Below are positions 18,437 through 31,518 of a stretch of DNA of 64,000 bases, one piece after another. The stretch lies in assembly GCF_003026355.1 (NCBI RefSeq), contig NZ_PYON01000006.1:1-64000 (forward strand), read 5' to 3'. This DNA is from Photobacterium kishitanii (GTDB lineage Bacteria > Pseudomonadota > Gammaproteobacteria > Enterobacterales > Vibrionaceae). How positions within the stretch are numbered: the stretch's first letter is position 1; each line of letters opens with the position of its first letter. A program made the position numbers and the translations under genes. A model generated the notes under the pieces. It was not told the origin of the DNA and made no database searches. It saw only the letters and a list, made by a program, of their open reading frames with translations.

Positions 18437-19381
18437 CTACTTAGGAAGAAAGCGCATTGGATCAACTGACTTACCTTTATAGCGAATTTCAAAGTGCAAC
18501 CTAACGCTTGATGCACCAGAGCTACCCATAGTAGCGATTTCCTGGCCAGCTTTAACTGATTGTTGTTCTTTAACCAAGATTTTATCGTTATGCGCATAAG
18601 CACTAAGATAATCTTCACTGTGTTTGATGATCACTAAGTTACCGTATCCTCGTAACGCATCACCAGCATAAACCACTTTACCAGCAGCTGTTGCTCGAAT
18701 AGGTGTGCCACGAGCAGCTGTAATATCGATACCTTTATTGCCATTATCAGCGTTAGAGAACCCTGTAATCACTTTACCTTTCACAGGCCAAGACCAGCCA
18801 GAACTTGAAACTTGTACCGTCGGTTTAGTTACTGGTTTAGCTGGCGCTTTAGTTACCGGCTTAGTTGTTACAGGTTTGTTAACTTTTGAATTTCCAGAGT
18901 ACTCTTTTGCTTCTTGCTTCGCAACTGGTTTGTTGGTTGTTTTTTGCACAGCCGGTTTAACGACAACGGTAGGTTGTACTGGTTTAGTTACGGTCTGGGT
19001 TACCGTTTTAGTTGTCGATGGCGCTATCAGTGGCGTTACCACTACGTTATTTGTTCGTGTCGGTGCGGTAGCTTGACTATCTGAAGTTGGAATCGCTAAC
19101 GTTTGTCCTGGATAAATCGTATAAGGATAAGGTAAACGGTTTAGCTTCACGATATCTTTAACATCGCGACCCGTCATATAAGAAATAAAATACAGCGTAT
19201 CGCCTTTTTGAACGGTGTAGTAGCGGCCATGGAAGCTACCACGCTGTAATTGTGAATAATCTTTAGCAAGATTTGAAACAGGAGCAGGCGTATGACTACT
19301 ACATGCGGACAGCAGAACGACACAGGTTACTGCTAGCACAGAAGGTTGAATTATTTTTTTTATCATACGCTCAATACTCAT
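18437..19381 (-). CDS. nlpD: Murein hydrolase activator NlpD (lipoprotein)
   Basis: Outer-membrane lipoprotein that activates the amidase AmiC during septal splitting. A hydrophobic signal ends in the lipobox LLSAC (Cys27). A LysM domain follows (YYTVQKGDTLYFISYMTGRDV, near 54-97), then a Pro/Lys/Thr-rich linker with repeated KPVTK motifs, and a C-terminal M23/LytM domain. The first metal-binding His is replaced (NKGIDI), so the domain is a non-catalytic activator, as known for NlpD. The gene is 3 bp from pcm and directly upstream of rpoS, in the conserved surE-pcm-nlpD-rpoS operon. Confidence 0.94.
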   Translation of the reverse strand: MSIERMIKKIIQPSVLAVTCVVLLSACSSHTPAPVSNLAKDYSQLQRGSFHGRYYTVQKGDTLYFISYMTGRDVKDIVKLNRLPYPYTIYPGQTLAIPTSDSQATAPTRTNNVVVTPLIAPSTTKTVTQTVTKPVQPTVVVKPAVQKTTNKPVAKQEAKEYSGNSKVNKPVTTKPVTKAPAKPVTKPTVQVSSSGWSWPVKGKVITGFSNADNGNKGIDITAARGTPIRATAAGKVVYAGDALRGYGNLVIIKHSEDYLSAYAHNDKILVKEQQSVKAGQEIATMGSSGASSVRLHFEIRYKGKSVDPMRFLPK

Positions 19382-19384
19382 AGT

Positions 19385-20014
19385 TTACGCCAAATCTCCA
19401 GCCACTAACGGCACAAATTTAACAGGTTCGATATCCGTTTCAATAAACTGCTCACCGTTGCGAACAATCAATCTTAACACTTGTTCAGAATAACCTACGG
19501 GTAATATTAATCGACCGCCATCGGCAAGTTGGTTTAATAGGCTCTGGGGAACCTCACTTGGCGCAGCGGTAACAATAATAGCATCAAATGGGCCTTTACT
19601 TTCCCAGCCCTGCCATCCATCACCGTGTTTGGTTGAAATATTATACAATTCTAATTGCTTAAACCGTCGTTTAGCTTGCCATTGCAGGCCTTTAATTCGC
19701 TCAACAGAATAAACATGATCAACTAATTGTGCTAACACTGAAGCCTGATAACCAGATCCAGTACCAATTTCTAGCACGGATGATTGCGGTGTTAACCTTA
19801 ATAACGACGTCATTTTAGCGACAATATACGGCTGTGAAATCGTCTGACCACTACCAATAGGTAACGCATTATTCTCATAAGCTTGATAAGAAAATGCTTC
19901 ATCAACGAAAAATTCGCGTGGGATTGTTGCGATAGCGCGCAATACCCGTTGATCCGTAATTCCTCTACTTACTAATAACGCAATTAAGTTATCAACTTGG
20001 CTCTGATAACGCAT
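19385..20014 (-). CDS. pcm: Protein-L-isoaspartate O-methyltransferase
   Basis: Repairs isoaspartyl residues in aged proteins using S-adenosylmethionine. The 209-aa protein carries [16 protein letters not shown] (substrate motif), the SAM motif [18 protein letters not shown] near residue 80, and [22 protein letters not shown] lies 11 bp before the ATG, within the end of surE, which stops 2 bp upstream. It belongs to the stationary-phase operon with surE, nlpD and rpoS. Confidence 0.96.
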   Translation of the reverse strand: MRYQSQVDNLIALLVSRGITDQRVLRAIATIPREFFVDEAFSYQAYENNALPIGSGQTISQPYIVAKMTSLLRLTPQSSVLEIGTGSGYQASVLAQLVDHVYSVERIKGLQWQAKRRFKQLELYNISTKHGDGWQGWESKGPFDAIIVTAAPSEVPQSLLNQLADGGRLILPVGYSEQVLRLIVRNGEQFIETDIEPVKFVPLVAGDLA

Positions 20015-20016
20015 AG

Positions 20017-20769
20017 TTATCGGATCTCCACAGCATGCATCCAGCTTTCTAACCCGGCTATTGCATCATGCGCAGTCAGGTCGACTTGCAACGGAGTAAT
20101 CGAAACCTCTCCGTGTTCAATCGCAAAAAAATCAGTTCCCTCAGCAGCATCTTGTGTGTCACCAGGAGGACCTAACCAATACAAGGGATTACCCCGAGGA
20201 TCGGTTTTTTTAATCATGCTAACAGCTCGATGCCGAGCGCCTAAGCGGGTTGTTTTCCAGCCCTTTAATTGCTCAAAAGGCACATCGGGAACATTAACAT
20301 TAATAATCTTCTGAGTAGATAATGGCTGCATGACCATTTTTTCAATCAGAATTTTTACCACTTGGGCTGCCGTTTCAAAATGAGTGTCACCCACTAATGA
20401 AACCGCTATCGCAGGCACACCTAAAAAATAGCCTTCAGTTGCAGCAGCAACAGTGCCAGAATACAGCACATCATCACCTAAATTGGCACCATGATTAATG
20501 CCTGCCACTACAATATCAGGTTGCTCATCTAACCATTCAGTTAGTGCAAAGTGGACACAATCAACCGGTGTACCTTGGACTGCTACCCTGTTATTACTTT
20601 GCTGACGAATACGTAGTGGATAATCAATAGTTAACGAATTAGACGCCCCTGATCGATTACGATCAGGAGCTACTACTATTACCTCACCCAAATCTGCTAA
20701 GACCTGAGCTAACGTATTTATGCCCTCAGCAAAAATACCATCATCATTGCTGATCAGTATTCTCATCAT
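20017..20769 (-). CDS. surE: 5'/3'-nucleotidase SurE
   Basis: Metal-dependent phosphatase acting on nucleoside monophosphates and short polyphosphate, linked to stationary-phase survival. The N-terminus [16 protein letters not shown] holds the metal-binding Asp pair; S/N motifs follow in [14 protein letters not shown] and [19 protein letters not shown]. Length is 250 aa. Two adjacent ATGs compete; both lie behind AGAAGG. The start overlaps the end of truD by 26 bp, suggesting translational coupling. Confidence 0.96.
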   Translation of the reverse strand: MMRILISNDDGIFAEGINTLAQVLADLGEVIVVAPDRNRSGASNSLTIDYPLRIRQQSNNRVAVQGTPVDCVHFALTEWLDEQPDIVVAGINHGANLGDDVLYSGTVAAATEGYFLGVPAIAVSLVGDTHFETAAQVVKILIEKMVMQPLSTQKIINVNVPDVPFEQLKGWKTTRLGARHRAVSMIKKTDPRGNPLYWLGPPGDTQDAAEGTDFFAIEHGEVSITPLQVDLTAHDAIAGLESWMHAVEIR

Positions 20770-21829
20770 TCATACCTTCTGATTCTAGCGGCATGATCAA
20801 CTCACGCACTACCGAAGTCGCAAAACTGCCAGCAGGTAAAGCAAAAGAAAGGATCACACCATTATCATCAAACTGCCATTGCATATTCTGAGGCAATAAA
20901 AGTAATGGTCGACGATCATGACGCATACGGTTATCACGTACCAATGCCACTAACGCAGGTTCTTGCTCAACAATCGCAAGTTCAAATGCTTGCGCATCAG
21001 CAGTTGTCGGTAAGGCATTATCACCCAATAATGGGCCAGTAATTAACACCTCACCTTGCATAACTTGCTGCTGCAATTCTGGTGTAATAGTATCGACAAT
21101 AAACGTACGCTCATCACCAGCAGCTTGCAGGCAATCACCTAACATAATTTCACGGGTAAGGTTTTGCTCAATACGAGCAGACAATACTTGGTTAAACATC
21201 CATGAACGGGCTGCCGATAAATAAAAACTACGCTTGCTCTTATCACGAACACGGAATTCATTATTACCCCAAGCACGCGCTTTAACGACATTATTACCAC
21301 CATGCCCAAAACGTTGTTGACCAAAGTAGTTCGCAACACCTTGCTGTTTAACTAACTCTAAACGCTCAGCTAACACTTGTGGCTGATCTAAATCAGTTAA
21401 ACGCAATTGGAACCAGTTACCTTGTAGATCACCTGGACGTAATTTTTTGTCATGGCGAGTCGTTTCAAGGATCTCAATACCTGGATGTTCTGCTTCAAAC
21501 TGCGTTAAATCAGGATCGGCTTTACCCGGTAAATGAACACTTATCCATTGCTCAGTCACTGCATGGCGATCTTTAAGACCAGCCCAGCTAACATCACGTG
21601 ATTTAACGCCACAAGCTTTGGCTAATTCATTAACGACATATTTAGTGTTTTCACCCGTTTTACGAACTTTAACCATCAAGTGTTCGCCAGTACCACTAAA
21701 GGTAAAACCTAACTGCTCATTAACGATAAAATCTTGGGGATTTGCCTTAATACTTCCTTGGCAAATTGGCTGCTCATGAAGCCATTTAAAACAATCCATT
21801 ACGTTTGCTGAGGTGTTATTTGTCGACAT
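20744..21829 (-). CDS. truD: tRNA pseudouridine(13) synthase TruD
   Basis: Makes pseudouridine 13 in tRNA-Glu. The 361-aa protein has the catalytic segment [14 protein letters not shown] with its Asp near residue 84, the conserved [12 protein letters not shown] and the C-terminal [14 protein letters not shown]. The start is an ATG without a strong ribosome site, 7 bp after ispF, so it likely depends on coupling. It overlaps surE by 26 bp. Confidence 0.95.
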   Translation of the reverse strand: MSTNNTSANVMDCFKWLHEQPICQGSIKANPQDFIVNEQLGFTFSGTGEHLMVKVRKTGENTKYVVNELAKACGVKSRDVSWAGLKDRHAVTEQWISVHLPGKADPDLTQFEAEHPGIEILETTRHDKKLRPGDLQGNWFQLRLTDLDQPQVLAERLELVKQQGVANYFGQQRFGHGGNNVVKARAWGNNEFRVRDKSKRSFYLSAARSWMFNQVLSARIEQNLTREIMLGDCLQAAGDERTFIVDTITPELQQQVMQGEVLITGPLLGDNALPTTADAQAFELAIVEQEPALVALVRDNRMRHDRRPLLLLPQNMQWQFDDNGVILSFALPAGSFATSVVRELIMPLESEGMNDENTDQQ

Positions 21830-21836
21830 GGTGTGA

Positions 21837-22310
21837 TTATACCTTTTTAATTAAAACAACTGCTTCACAAGCAATACCTTCTTTACGTCCAGTAAAACCT
21901 AAACGTTCAGAAGTGGTTGCTTTAACATTAATGTTAGTTATATCTGTTTCAAGATCTTCAGCAATTGCTTGGCACATAGCGTCAATATAAGGCGCCATTT
22001 TAGGTGCTTGAGCAATAATAGTGACGTCTACATTACCAAGGCAATAACCTGCAGTTTTAACCTTGTTATAAACATCACGCAGTAAGAATCGACTATCCGC
22101 TCCAGCCCATTCAGCATCAGTATCAGGGAAGTGACGGCCAATATCACCGGCACCAATTGCCCCTAATAACGCATCACATACAGCATGCAACGCAACATCA
22201 CCATCAGAATGTGCTATTAAGCCTTGTTCATAAGGAACCGCAACACCACCAATAATAACCGGACCGGTACCACCAAATTTATGCACATCAAACCCATGAC
22301 CAATACGCAT
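21837..22310 (-). CDS. ispF: 2-C-methyl-D-erythritol 2,4-cyclodiphosphate synthase
   Basis: MEP-pathway enzyme that cyclises CDP-methylerythritol 2-phosphate with loss of CMP. The 157-aa protein begins [12 protein letters not shown] with the zinc ligands (Asp-x-His), followed by [29 protein letters not shown] and [15 protein letters not shown]. Its ATG shares one base with the ispD stop (TAATG), so the two are translationally coupled, as in most Gammaproteobacteria. Confidence 0.97.
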   Translation of the reverse strand: MRIGHGFDVHKFGGTGPVIIGGVAVPYEQGLIAHSDGDVALHAVCDALLGAIGAGDIGRHFPDTDAEWAGADSRFLLRDVYNKVKTAGYCLGNVDVTIIAQAPKMAPYIDAMCQAIAEDLETDITNINVKATTSERLGFTGRKEGIACEAVVLIKKV

Positions 22311-23020
22311 TAATGTTGTTCCTTTAATAAAAGTTGTAAATAAAATTCAGCTAAAGCTAAATCTTCTGGCTGTGTCACCTTGAGGTTATCGCTGCGCCCT
22401 GCGACCAGCAGTGGCGTATAACCACAAAACTCTAGTGCTGATGCTTCATCAGTAATCGTCGCACCTTGTGCTAATGCTGCAGTTAATGCATCACGTAATT
22501 GCCCTACCCGAAACATTTGCGGTGTCAGCGCATGCCATAAGTTTTCACGATCTACCGTATGACTAATCTGAGGCTGAGTTAACGTATTCTGGCCGCGCTT
22601 CATCGTATCGCGCACAGGTGCAGCTAAAATTGCGCCATATTCACTACTAACAGCAGCAGTAATCAATGCTTGTAAATCAGTTTGACGGACACAGGGGCGT
22701 GCTGCATCATGTACCAACACCCACGCATTATCATTGTCAATCGCAGCTAAACCGGCAAACACTGAATCAGCCCGTTCAGCACCACCATCAACGACGGTAA
22801 TTCGTGGATCAGTCGCTAACGGTAACAATGGGAAATAAGGATCATCAGCACTAATTGCAATCACTACCCGTGTAATCTCAGCTAAGCTCAACAGCCGATC
22901 AACGGTATGCTCTAAAATGGTTTTACCTGCAATATGAAGATATTGCTTTGGACGATCGGCAGCCATTCGACTCCCCACTCCTGCCGCAGGTACTACGGCA
23001 ATAAATTCTTTAGCTATCAT
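22310..23020 (-). CDS. ispD: 2-C-methyl-D-erythritol 4-phosphate cytidylyltransferase
   Basis: Forms CDP-methylerythritol from MEP and CTP, the step before IspE in isoprenoid synthesis. The CTP-binding motif [19 protein letters not shown] lies at the N-terminus, with [11 protein letters not shown] in the middle. The ATG at 23020 gives 236 aa, the E. coli length; a GTG four codons earlier is also open and neither has a strong ribosome site. It sits 34 bp after ftsB in the ftsB-ispD-ispF-truD-surE-pcm run. Confidence 0.95.
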   Translation of the reverse strand: MIAKEFIAVVPAAGVGSRMAADRPKQYLHIAGKTILEHTVDRLLSLAEITRVVIAISADDPYFPLLPLATDPRITVVDGGAERADSVFAGLAAIDNDNAWVLVHDAARPCVRQTDLQALITAAVSSEYGAILAAPVRDTMKRGQNTLTQPQISHTVDRENLWHALTPQMFRVGQLRDALTAALAQGATITDEASALEFCGYTPLLVAGRSDNLKVTQPEDLALAEFYLQLLLKEQH

Positions 23021-23054
23021 CCGCTTTATCACTCACAACAAAAAACGCGAATCC

Positions 23055-23333
23055 TTAGTTATTATCACCCAGAACTCGAACAAAGGTTTCACCGGGTTTA
23101 ATTAAACCTAAATCATTACGCGCGCGTTCTTCTACTGCTTCTTTACCACCGTGAAGATCTTTAATTTCCGCATACATTTGTTGGTTTCGTTGTTGTAATT
23201 CAGTATTAGCAGCTTGTTGCAACGCAACGCTTTCTTTTACTGCGGTATACTCATTCATACCGTTTTTACCATCCCAGAAATCGTACTGCAGCCATGCTAA
23301 AACCACTAGCAGGATAATGATAAACAGACGCAT
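23055..23333 (-). CDS. ftsB: Cell division protein FtsB
   Basis: Small bitopic septum protein that forms the FtsQBL complex. The 92-aa sequence has an N-terminal membrane helix (residues 2-20) followed by a coiled coil rich in Gln and Glu (AVKESVALQQAANTELQQRN) and the conserved tail ARNDLGLIKPGETFVRVL. ATG at 23333. First gene of the run ending in rpoS; separated from eno by a terminator. Confidence 0.95.
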   Translation of the reverse strand: MRLFIIILLVVLAWLQYDFWDGKNGMNEYTAVKESVALQQAANTELQQRNQQMYAEIKDLHGGKEAVEERARNDLGLIKPGETFVRVLGDNN

Positions 23334-23642
23334 GGTTCCCCTTCAAAATCAGCCTAAATGTCAATGCCAACAATATACATGCCAATCAGCCACTGATTGT
23401 GAGTAATTGGAATACATACTGCGGAAGAGTAATAATCCCATAATCAGCTTATTGTGACCACTATTATGGTCATAGAGTTGGTACTGTGCTAATTGCGTGT
23501 CATTTTTGCTGATAAATCAAACAAAAAACCATTTATTTAGCGATATTTGTAGCACTACTATTTTTTACTAAAAAAAAACCGCCTCCTAAGAGACGGTTCG
23601 ATTTAGGCTAATTGAGCAAGCTCAATTATAGGCTTAAAAGAA
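23334..23642. promoter_or_regulatory. eno-ftsB intergenic region with a palindrome
   Basis: 309 bp without a gene. It contains the eno terminator at one side and, at 23455-23472, a perfect inverted repeat TGACCA-CTATTA-TGGTCA about 120 bp ahead of ftsB. The repeat looks like an operator, but I cannot name its protein. The ftsB promoter is expected in this gap. Confidence 0.5.
23570..23598 (-). terminator. eno terminator
   Basis: The minus strand reads AACCGTCTC - TTAG - GAGGCGGTT followed by a run of T, 45 bp past the eno stop. Confidence 0.88.
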
Positions 23643-24962
<1,320 letters not shown>

Positions 24963-25027
24963 TTATCTTCAAATTAAAAGCGAAATAAAATAGCTGCAGC
25001 GATAACTGCTACAGCTATCAGTAATCC

Positions 25028-26737
<1,710 letters not shown>

Positions 26738-26890
26738 TTATCGCCACAACGTGAAAACTATCACACACCCCTAAGATTTTTTTTGTCTCAAATCAAGGAA
26801 GTGATATGCGCCGTGTTTTCACCCCATTTCACTACTTTTAGCCACTAAGTCACTATACCTTTATAGCATAACAATTCTAGATGGGAATAA

Positions 26891-27700
26891 TTATTTTTTG
26901 CATTCATGCTGTTTTACTCTATCCCATTCAAGATCTAGCTCAGTTAGTGAACATTGGCTTAAAGACTTACCTTGTTCTAGCACATTTTTTTCAACTTGGC
27001 GAAAACGTCGCTCAAATTTTTTATTTGCTTGTTGCAGTGCATGTTCGGGCTTTACATTGAGATGACGACTTAAATTTACCACCGAAAATAGCAAATCACC
27101 CATTTCCTCAGCGATCTTATGTTGCTGCTGTGGCGTTTGAATCACTTCTGCCATCACTTCATCTAACTCTTCTGTGACTTTATCAACCACCGGTCCCAAC
27201 GTATCCCAATCAAAACCTTGACTCGCACAGCGTTGTTGAATTTTATGGGCTCGACTAAGTGCAGGTAATGCCAGCGGAATATTCGCTAACAAACTGTCAT
27301 CTTGCGCTTTTTTAGCACGCTCTTTTGCTTTTTCAGCTTCCCAATTTTGTTTTACAGCGGCTTCATCGGCAAATTCAGTATCACCAAAAACATGCGGATG
27401 ACGACGCGTTAGCTTCTCACTGATACCAGCAACCACATCATTAAAATCAAACAAGCCCTGTTCTGTCGCGAGTTGACTATAAAAGACCACTTGAAATAAT
27501 AGATCGCCGAGCTCTTCTTTAACATCAGTCCAGTTTTTTTGCTCAATCGCATCAGCAACTTCATAAGCTTCTTCAATGGTATAAGGTACGATTGAATCAA
27601 AATCTTGTTTTAAATCCCATGGACAACCAGCTTGGGGATCCCGTAACTGGGCCATTATTGCCAGTAACTTATCGATATCAACTGTGGTTTTATTGCTCAT
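26891..27700 (-). CDS. mazG: Nucleoside triphosphate pyrophosphohydrolase MazG
   Basis: Hydrolyses (d)NTPs to monophosphates and PPi, and can lower ppGpp by limiting GTP pools. The protein has two MazG repeats: DPQAGCPWDLKQDFDSIVPY with EEAYEVADAI and EELGDLLFQVVF, and in the second half VTEELDEVMAEV with EEMGDLLFSVVNLSRHL. Two adjacent ATGs (27703, 27700) exist; the second is 6 bp from GGGAG and preferred. It follows relA, as in E. coli, after a terminator-like hairpin. Confidence 0.94.
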   Translation of the reverse strand: MSNKTTVDIDKLLAIMAQLRDPQAGCPWDLKQDFDSIVPYTIEEAYEVADAIEQKNWTDVKEELGDLLFQVVFYSQLATEQGLFDFNDVVAGISEKLTRRHPHVFGDTEFADEAAVKQNWEAEKAKERAKKAQDDSLLANIPLALPALSRAHKIQQRCASQGFDWDTLGPVVDKVTEELDEVMAEVIQTPQQQHKIAEEMGDLLFSVVNLSRHLNVKPEHALQQANKKFERRFRQVEKNVLEQGKSLSQCSLTELDLEWDRVKQHECKK

Positions 27701-27716
27701 CATTATCTCCCGAAAT

Positions 27717-27746
27717 AAAAAAATAGGTAGCCGAAGCTACCTATTT
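27717..27746 (-). terminator. relA terminator (relA-mazG boundary)
   Basis: The minus strand has AAATAGGTAGC - TTCG - GCTACCTATTT followed by TTTTATTT, between the relA stop and the mazG start. The TTCG loop makes it stable. Confidence 0.82.
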
Positions 27747-27771
27747 CTATGTTCGATATTATCTATCACAA

Positions 27772-30009
27772 CTAACCGTATAAACGCTTAGCTTGTGCAA
27801 CATCTTTTACTTGTTCAATTCGGTTTAAAACTCGACCTAATACTTCGAGATCGGTTAACTCCAGTTCAAAGTCCATAATCGACATTTGCTTTTTATAATC
27901 AACTCGACTCTTCATTCCCGCCACTTTGACTTTCTCGTTCATCAAAGTATTGGTTAACTCTTTAAGCAAGCCATTACGCTCTGAAGCAGTGACGCGAACG
28001 GTAATAGTATAGTTCCCAATAAAACCGCCTCCCCAAACAGTATCAATGATACGTTCAGGTGCATGATGACGCAGCTCTTCTAACTGCTCACAATCATGAC
28101 GATGGACAGAAATACCACGGCCTTGGGTCACAAAGCCTTGAATATCATCCCCAGGAATAGGCTGACAACAACGCGCTAAGTGGGTCATTAAGTTATCAAC
28201 CCCTTCCACTACAACTGAATCACGTTGTGGTTTCTTCGCCGAATGTGAGGCTTTATCACTCGCTTCAGACAACTTATTTAACAGTTGCTGATCTTCTTCT
28301 TCCGCAGTGGGCTTATTAATCAAAGCATTAATGTGATTAATAATTTGGTTTATACGTAAATCACCACTACCAATACCGGCATATAACTCTTCAGGCGAAT
28401 TAACATTAAAACGTTTACTCGCGTAAGCATGCGCATCTTTTAGTGTCGCATGGATCTTACTTAGCTCAGCTTCAAGGATTTCTTTACCTGCAATAATATT
28501 TTTATCGCGATCCTGTTTACGGAACCACGCATGTACTTTGGCACGAGCACGGCTTGAGGTCACAAAACCTTGATTTGGATTTAACCAATCACGTGAAGGA
28601 TTTGGCTCTTTTTGAGTGATAATCTCAACCTGATCCCCCATTTGTAAATGGTAAGTAAATGGCACAATTCTGCCTTCTACTTTCGCACCAATACAGCGAT
28701 GGCCAACCTCTGAGTGAATATGGTAAGCAAAATCTAACGGGGTCGCATTTGATGGTAAATCAACTACGTCACCTTTAGGTGTAAACGCATACACACGATC
28801 ATCAAACACTTGGCTACGAAGCTCATCGAGCATTTCGCCAGAATCTGACATCTCTTCTTGCCAAACGAGTAACTTACGCAACCAGTTTATTTTTTCATCA
28901 TACGCCGACTGAGCGCCGCCAGAAGCCGCTGGGCCTTCCTTATATTTCCAGTGTGCTGCAACCCCTAATTCAGATTCTTCGTGCATTTGCTTAGTACGAA
29001 TTTGAATCTCAATGGTTTTACCTTCAGGACCAAGCACTACGGTGTGGATTGATTGATAGCCATTCGGTTTAGGGTTAGCAACATAATCATCAAACTCTTT
29101 CGGTAAATGACGATATTTAGTGTGCACCACCCCTAAAGCGGCATAACAATCTTGCAATTCTTCGGCAACAATACGTACTGCACGCACATCAAAGAGCTCA
29201 TCAAACTCTAAGCTCTTCTTCTGCATTTTGCGCCAAATACTATAAATATGCTTTGGTCGACCTTGCACTTCAGCACGAATATTTGATGCTTTCATCGCAT
29301 CAGATAAGTCATCAACAAAGTGGGTAATATAGCCTTCACGATCAATTCGACGTTCTGAAAGCTGTTTCGCTATTTGCTTGTACACCTCAGGATGTTGATA
29401 ACGGAAGGCATAATCTTCAATTTCCCATTTCAACTGTCCAATACCAAGCCGATTGGCTAAGGGTGCATAAATATTGGCACATTCTTGCGCAGCAACTCGA
29501 CGTACAGCATCCGGCTCATTTTTAACTTCACGTAAATTACAAATTCGCTCAGCCAACTTAATGACGACACAACGGAAGTCATCAACCATCGATAACAACA
29601 TGCGACGAATGCTATCAACTTGCGCTGATTGCGCCGCCTCTTCCGCAGTCGATTTAAGTTGGCTAATAGCATACATCTGCTCAACACCTTGCACTAGATG
29701 CAAAATATTACCGTTGTAGTCTTCTTTTACTTGTTCATGGCTATAACAACCCGCTTCAACTAATGGATATAGCATTGCCGATATTAGCGTATCGGTATCC
29801 ATGCTTAACGTCACCAGAATCTCAACCATTTCACGACCGCGCCATAACAGCAACGAACCGTTCTCTTGATCAACAACTAGCTCCTGACAACGCAGATAAG
29901 TTCCTTCTAAACGTCCAAACGTTTTTGCATCCAAACGTAAACTTTCAACCCATGAGGCAAGCTCAAACGTCGTGTTTTCTTTTAGATGTGCTCCGCGTAC
30001 TGCGACCAT
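27772..30009 (-). CDS. relA: GTP pyrophosphokinase RelA
   Basis: Ribosome-associated (p)ppGpp synthetase activated by uncharged tRNA. The 745-aa protein begins MVAVRGAHLK. It has a degenerate, non-hydrolytic HD-like domain (no HD pair in LYPLVEAGCYS), the synthetase domain with GRPKHIYSIWRKMQKK and PKPNGYQSIHTVV, a TGS domain (VYAFTPKGDVVDLPSNATPLDFAY), a zinc-finger/RIS region with CCQPIPGDDIQGFVTQGRG and a C-terminal ACT/RRM domain. The ATG at 30009 is preferred over an upstream TTG. rlmD lies 48 bp upstream, as in E. coli. Confidence 0.97.
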   Translation of the reverse strand: MVAVRGAHLKENTTFELASWVESLRLDAKTFGRLEGTYLRCQELVVDQENGSLLLWRGREMVEILVTLSMDTDTLISAMLYPLVEAGCYSHEQVKEDYNGNILHLVQGVEQMYAISQLKSTAEEAAQSAQVDSIRRMLLSMVDDFRCVVIKLAERICNLREVKNEPDAVRRVAAQECANIYAPLANRLGIGQLKWEIEDYAFRYQHPEVYKQIAKQLSERRIDREGYITHFVDDLSDAMKASNIRAEVQGRPKHIYSIWRKMQKKSLEFDELFDVRAVRIVAEELQDCYAALGVVHTKYRHLPKEFDDYVANPKPNGYQSIHTVVLGPEGKTIEIQIRTKQMHEESELGVAAHWKYKEGPAASGGAQSAYDEKINWLRKLLVWQEEMSDSGEMLDELRSQVFDDRVYAFTPKGDVVDLPSNATPLDFAYHIHSEVGHRCIGAKVEGRIVPFTYHLQMGDQVEIITQKEPNPSRDWLNPNQGFVTSSRARAKVHAWFRKQDRDKNIIAGKEILEAELSKIHATLKDAHAYASKRFNVNSPEELYAGIGSGDLRINQIINHINALINKPTAEEEDQQLLNKLSEASDKASHSAKKPQRDSVVVEGVDNLMTHLARCCQPIPGDDIQGFVTQGRGISVHRHDCEQLEELRHHAPERIIDTVWGGGFIGNYTITVRVTASERNGLLKELTNTLMNEKVKVAGMKSRVDYKKQMSIMDFELELTDLEVLGRVLNRIEQVKDVAQAKRLYG

Positions 30010-30057
30010 GTCTCTGTCCTGTTTGCTATTTAATGGCAATATCTGTAATTGCTGTAG

Positions 30058-31398
30058 CTATTTTTTCTGCTTTTTTTGAACCTTTACAAATAATGCCATC
30101 GATTCTAAATGCCCAGTATGTGGAAACATATCCAACATACCAAGATGCCCTAACCGGTAACCTTGTTGTAGTAATACTTGACTGTCACGAGCCAGTGTTG
30201 CTGGATTACACGAAACATAAACCACTTTATTAGGCGCCAGCTTAACCACGTGATCCATCACTCCAGCAGCACCTGCACGTGCAGGGTCTAATAAGATTTT
30301 ATCAAATTGCTCTTGTGCCCACACTAATTTCGTAACGTCTTGTTCTAAATTAGCCTGATAAAAAGTGGCATTATATTGGTTGTTTGCCTGAGCATTGTCT
30401 GTTGCGCGTAAAACCATATCATCAATACCCTCCACGCCAACCACGGTTTTAGCGCGCTTGGCGAGCGGTAAACTAAAGTTACCTAAGCCACAGAATAAAT
30501 CTAATACCCTATCCTGAGGCTGAACATCCAACCATTCGATAGCTTGTGCGACCATTTTAGCGTTTACATCACCATTAACCTGAATAAAATCTTTCGGTGA
30601 AAAAGTCAGCTTCAAACCATCAACCTCATAATATGGTTGGTCACCATAAGTCTGGATTAGTTCATCAGTTTCTGGCGCTAAAAACAGCATTACATTATGT
30701 TTAACAGCAAACGCTTGAATTAAAGCACTGTCATCGGCATTAAAAGGCGCTAAATGGCGAATCAACACCACGCGGCCATTATCAGCATTAGTCAATTCAA
30801 GGTGACCAATGAATCGACGCCCTTTTAAGCTTTGTAATAAATCGCGTAATGGCGGCAATAAATCATTCAATGGTTGTGCTAATACTGGGCACACGTTGAC
30901 ATCAACAATGTCATTACTTTGCTTTTTGCGGAAACCAAACTGTAACTGACCATTATTTTCAACCCGCACCGCAAAACGTGCACAGCGACGATAATGTAAC
31001 GATTCACTGATGATCGGTGGTTGTTGAACGCAATCAGCTTGATCAACAACGGCGAACTTTGCCATCAGTTCACTTAGCACTTGTTGCTTCGCAATAACTT
31101 GGCCTTGATGAGATAAATGCTGCAAATTACAGCCGCCACACTGGTCATAGATCGCACAATGGGGTTTAATACGGGCATTACTGTCTGAAAGGCGTTTAAT
31201 TACTCGAGCACGAGCGTAATTTTTTTTATCTTCCGTTAACTGCACCACTGCGGTTTCAGTGGGAAGTAACCCATCCACAAAGATAGATTTACCGTTTAAG
31301 TGACCAATACCAGCGCCCTGGTGATCTAAGCGGTCAATAGTGATTTCTTTATGTTTGGTGTCAGTTTTACGTTTTTGAGGCTTAAAAAAGCGTGCCAT
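30058..31398 (-). CDS. rlmD: 23S rRNA (uracil(1939)-C5)-methyltransferase RlmD
   Basis: Methylates U1939 of 23S rRNA with SAM. The 446-aa protein has a TRAM domain (residues 15-75), the [4Fe-4S] cysteines in HCAIYDQCGGCNLQHL, the SAM motif DLFCGLGNFSLPLAKRAK and the catalytic Cys in VVYVSCNPATLARDS. It lies directly upstream of relA and is divergent from barA, the standard order. Confidence 0.96.
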   Translation of the reverse strand: MARFFKPQKRKTDTKHKEITIDRLDHQGAGIGHLNGKSIFVDGLLPTETAVVQLTEDKKNYARARVIKRLSDSNARIKPHCAIYDQCGGCNLQHLSHQGQVIAKQQVLSELMAKFAVVDQADCVQQPPIISESLHYRRCARFAVRVENNGQLQFGFRKKQSNDIVDVNVCPVLAQPLNDLLPPLRDLLQSLKGRRFIGHLELTNADNGRVVLIRHLAPFNADDSALIQAFAVKHNVMLFLAPETDELIQTYGDQPYYEVDGLKLTFSPKDFIQVNGDVNAKMVAQAIEWLDVQPQDRVLDLFCGLGNFSLPLAKRAKTVVGVEGIDDMVLRATDNAQANNQYNATFYQANLEQDVTKLVWAQEQFDKILLDPARAGAAGVMDHVVKLAPNKVVYVSCNPATLARDSQVLLQQGYRLGHLGMLDMFPHTGHLESMALFVKVQKKQKK

Positions 31399-31518
31399 AG
31401 TGTTTTGCTCACCGTTCAGACATTGAGTATTTGTTGCATATCCCTGTTTTATTTAAACTAGGAATATAGATAGGTACTAATTCTCCCACAGAATCGCTTG
31501 CTTGTAATTAAGAGAACC

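Noticed and set aside
18705..19076. 123-aa plus-strand frame opposite nlpD
   Set aside because: It mirrors the repetitive Lys/Pro/Thr linker of NlpD; a low-complexity shadow.
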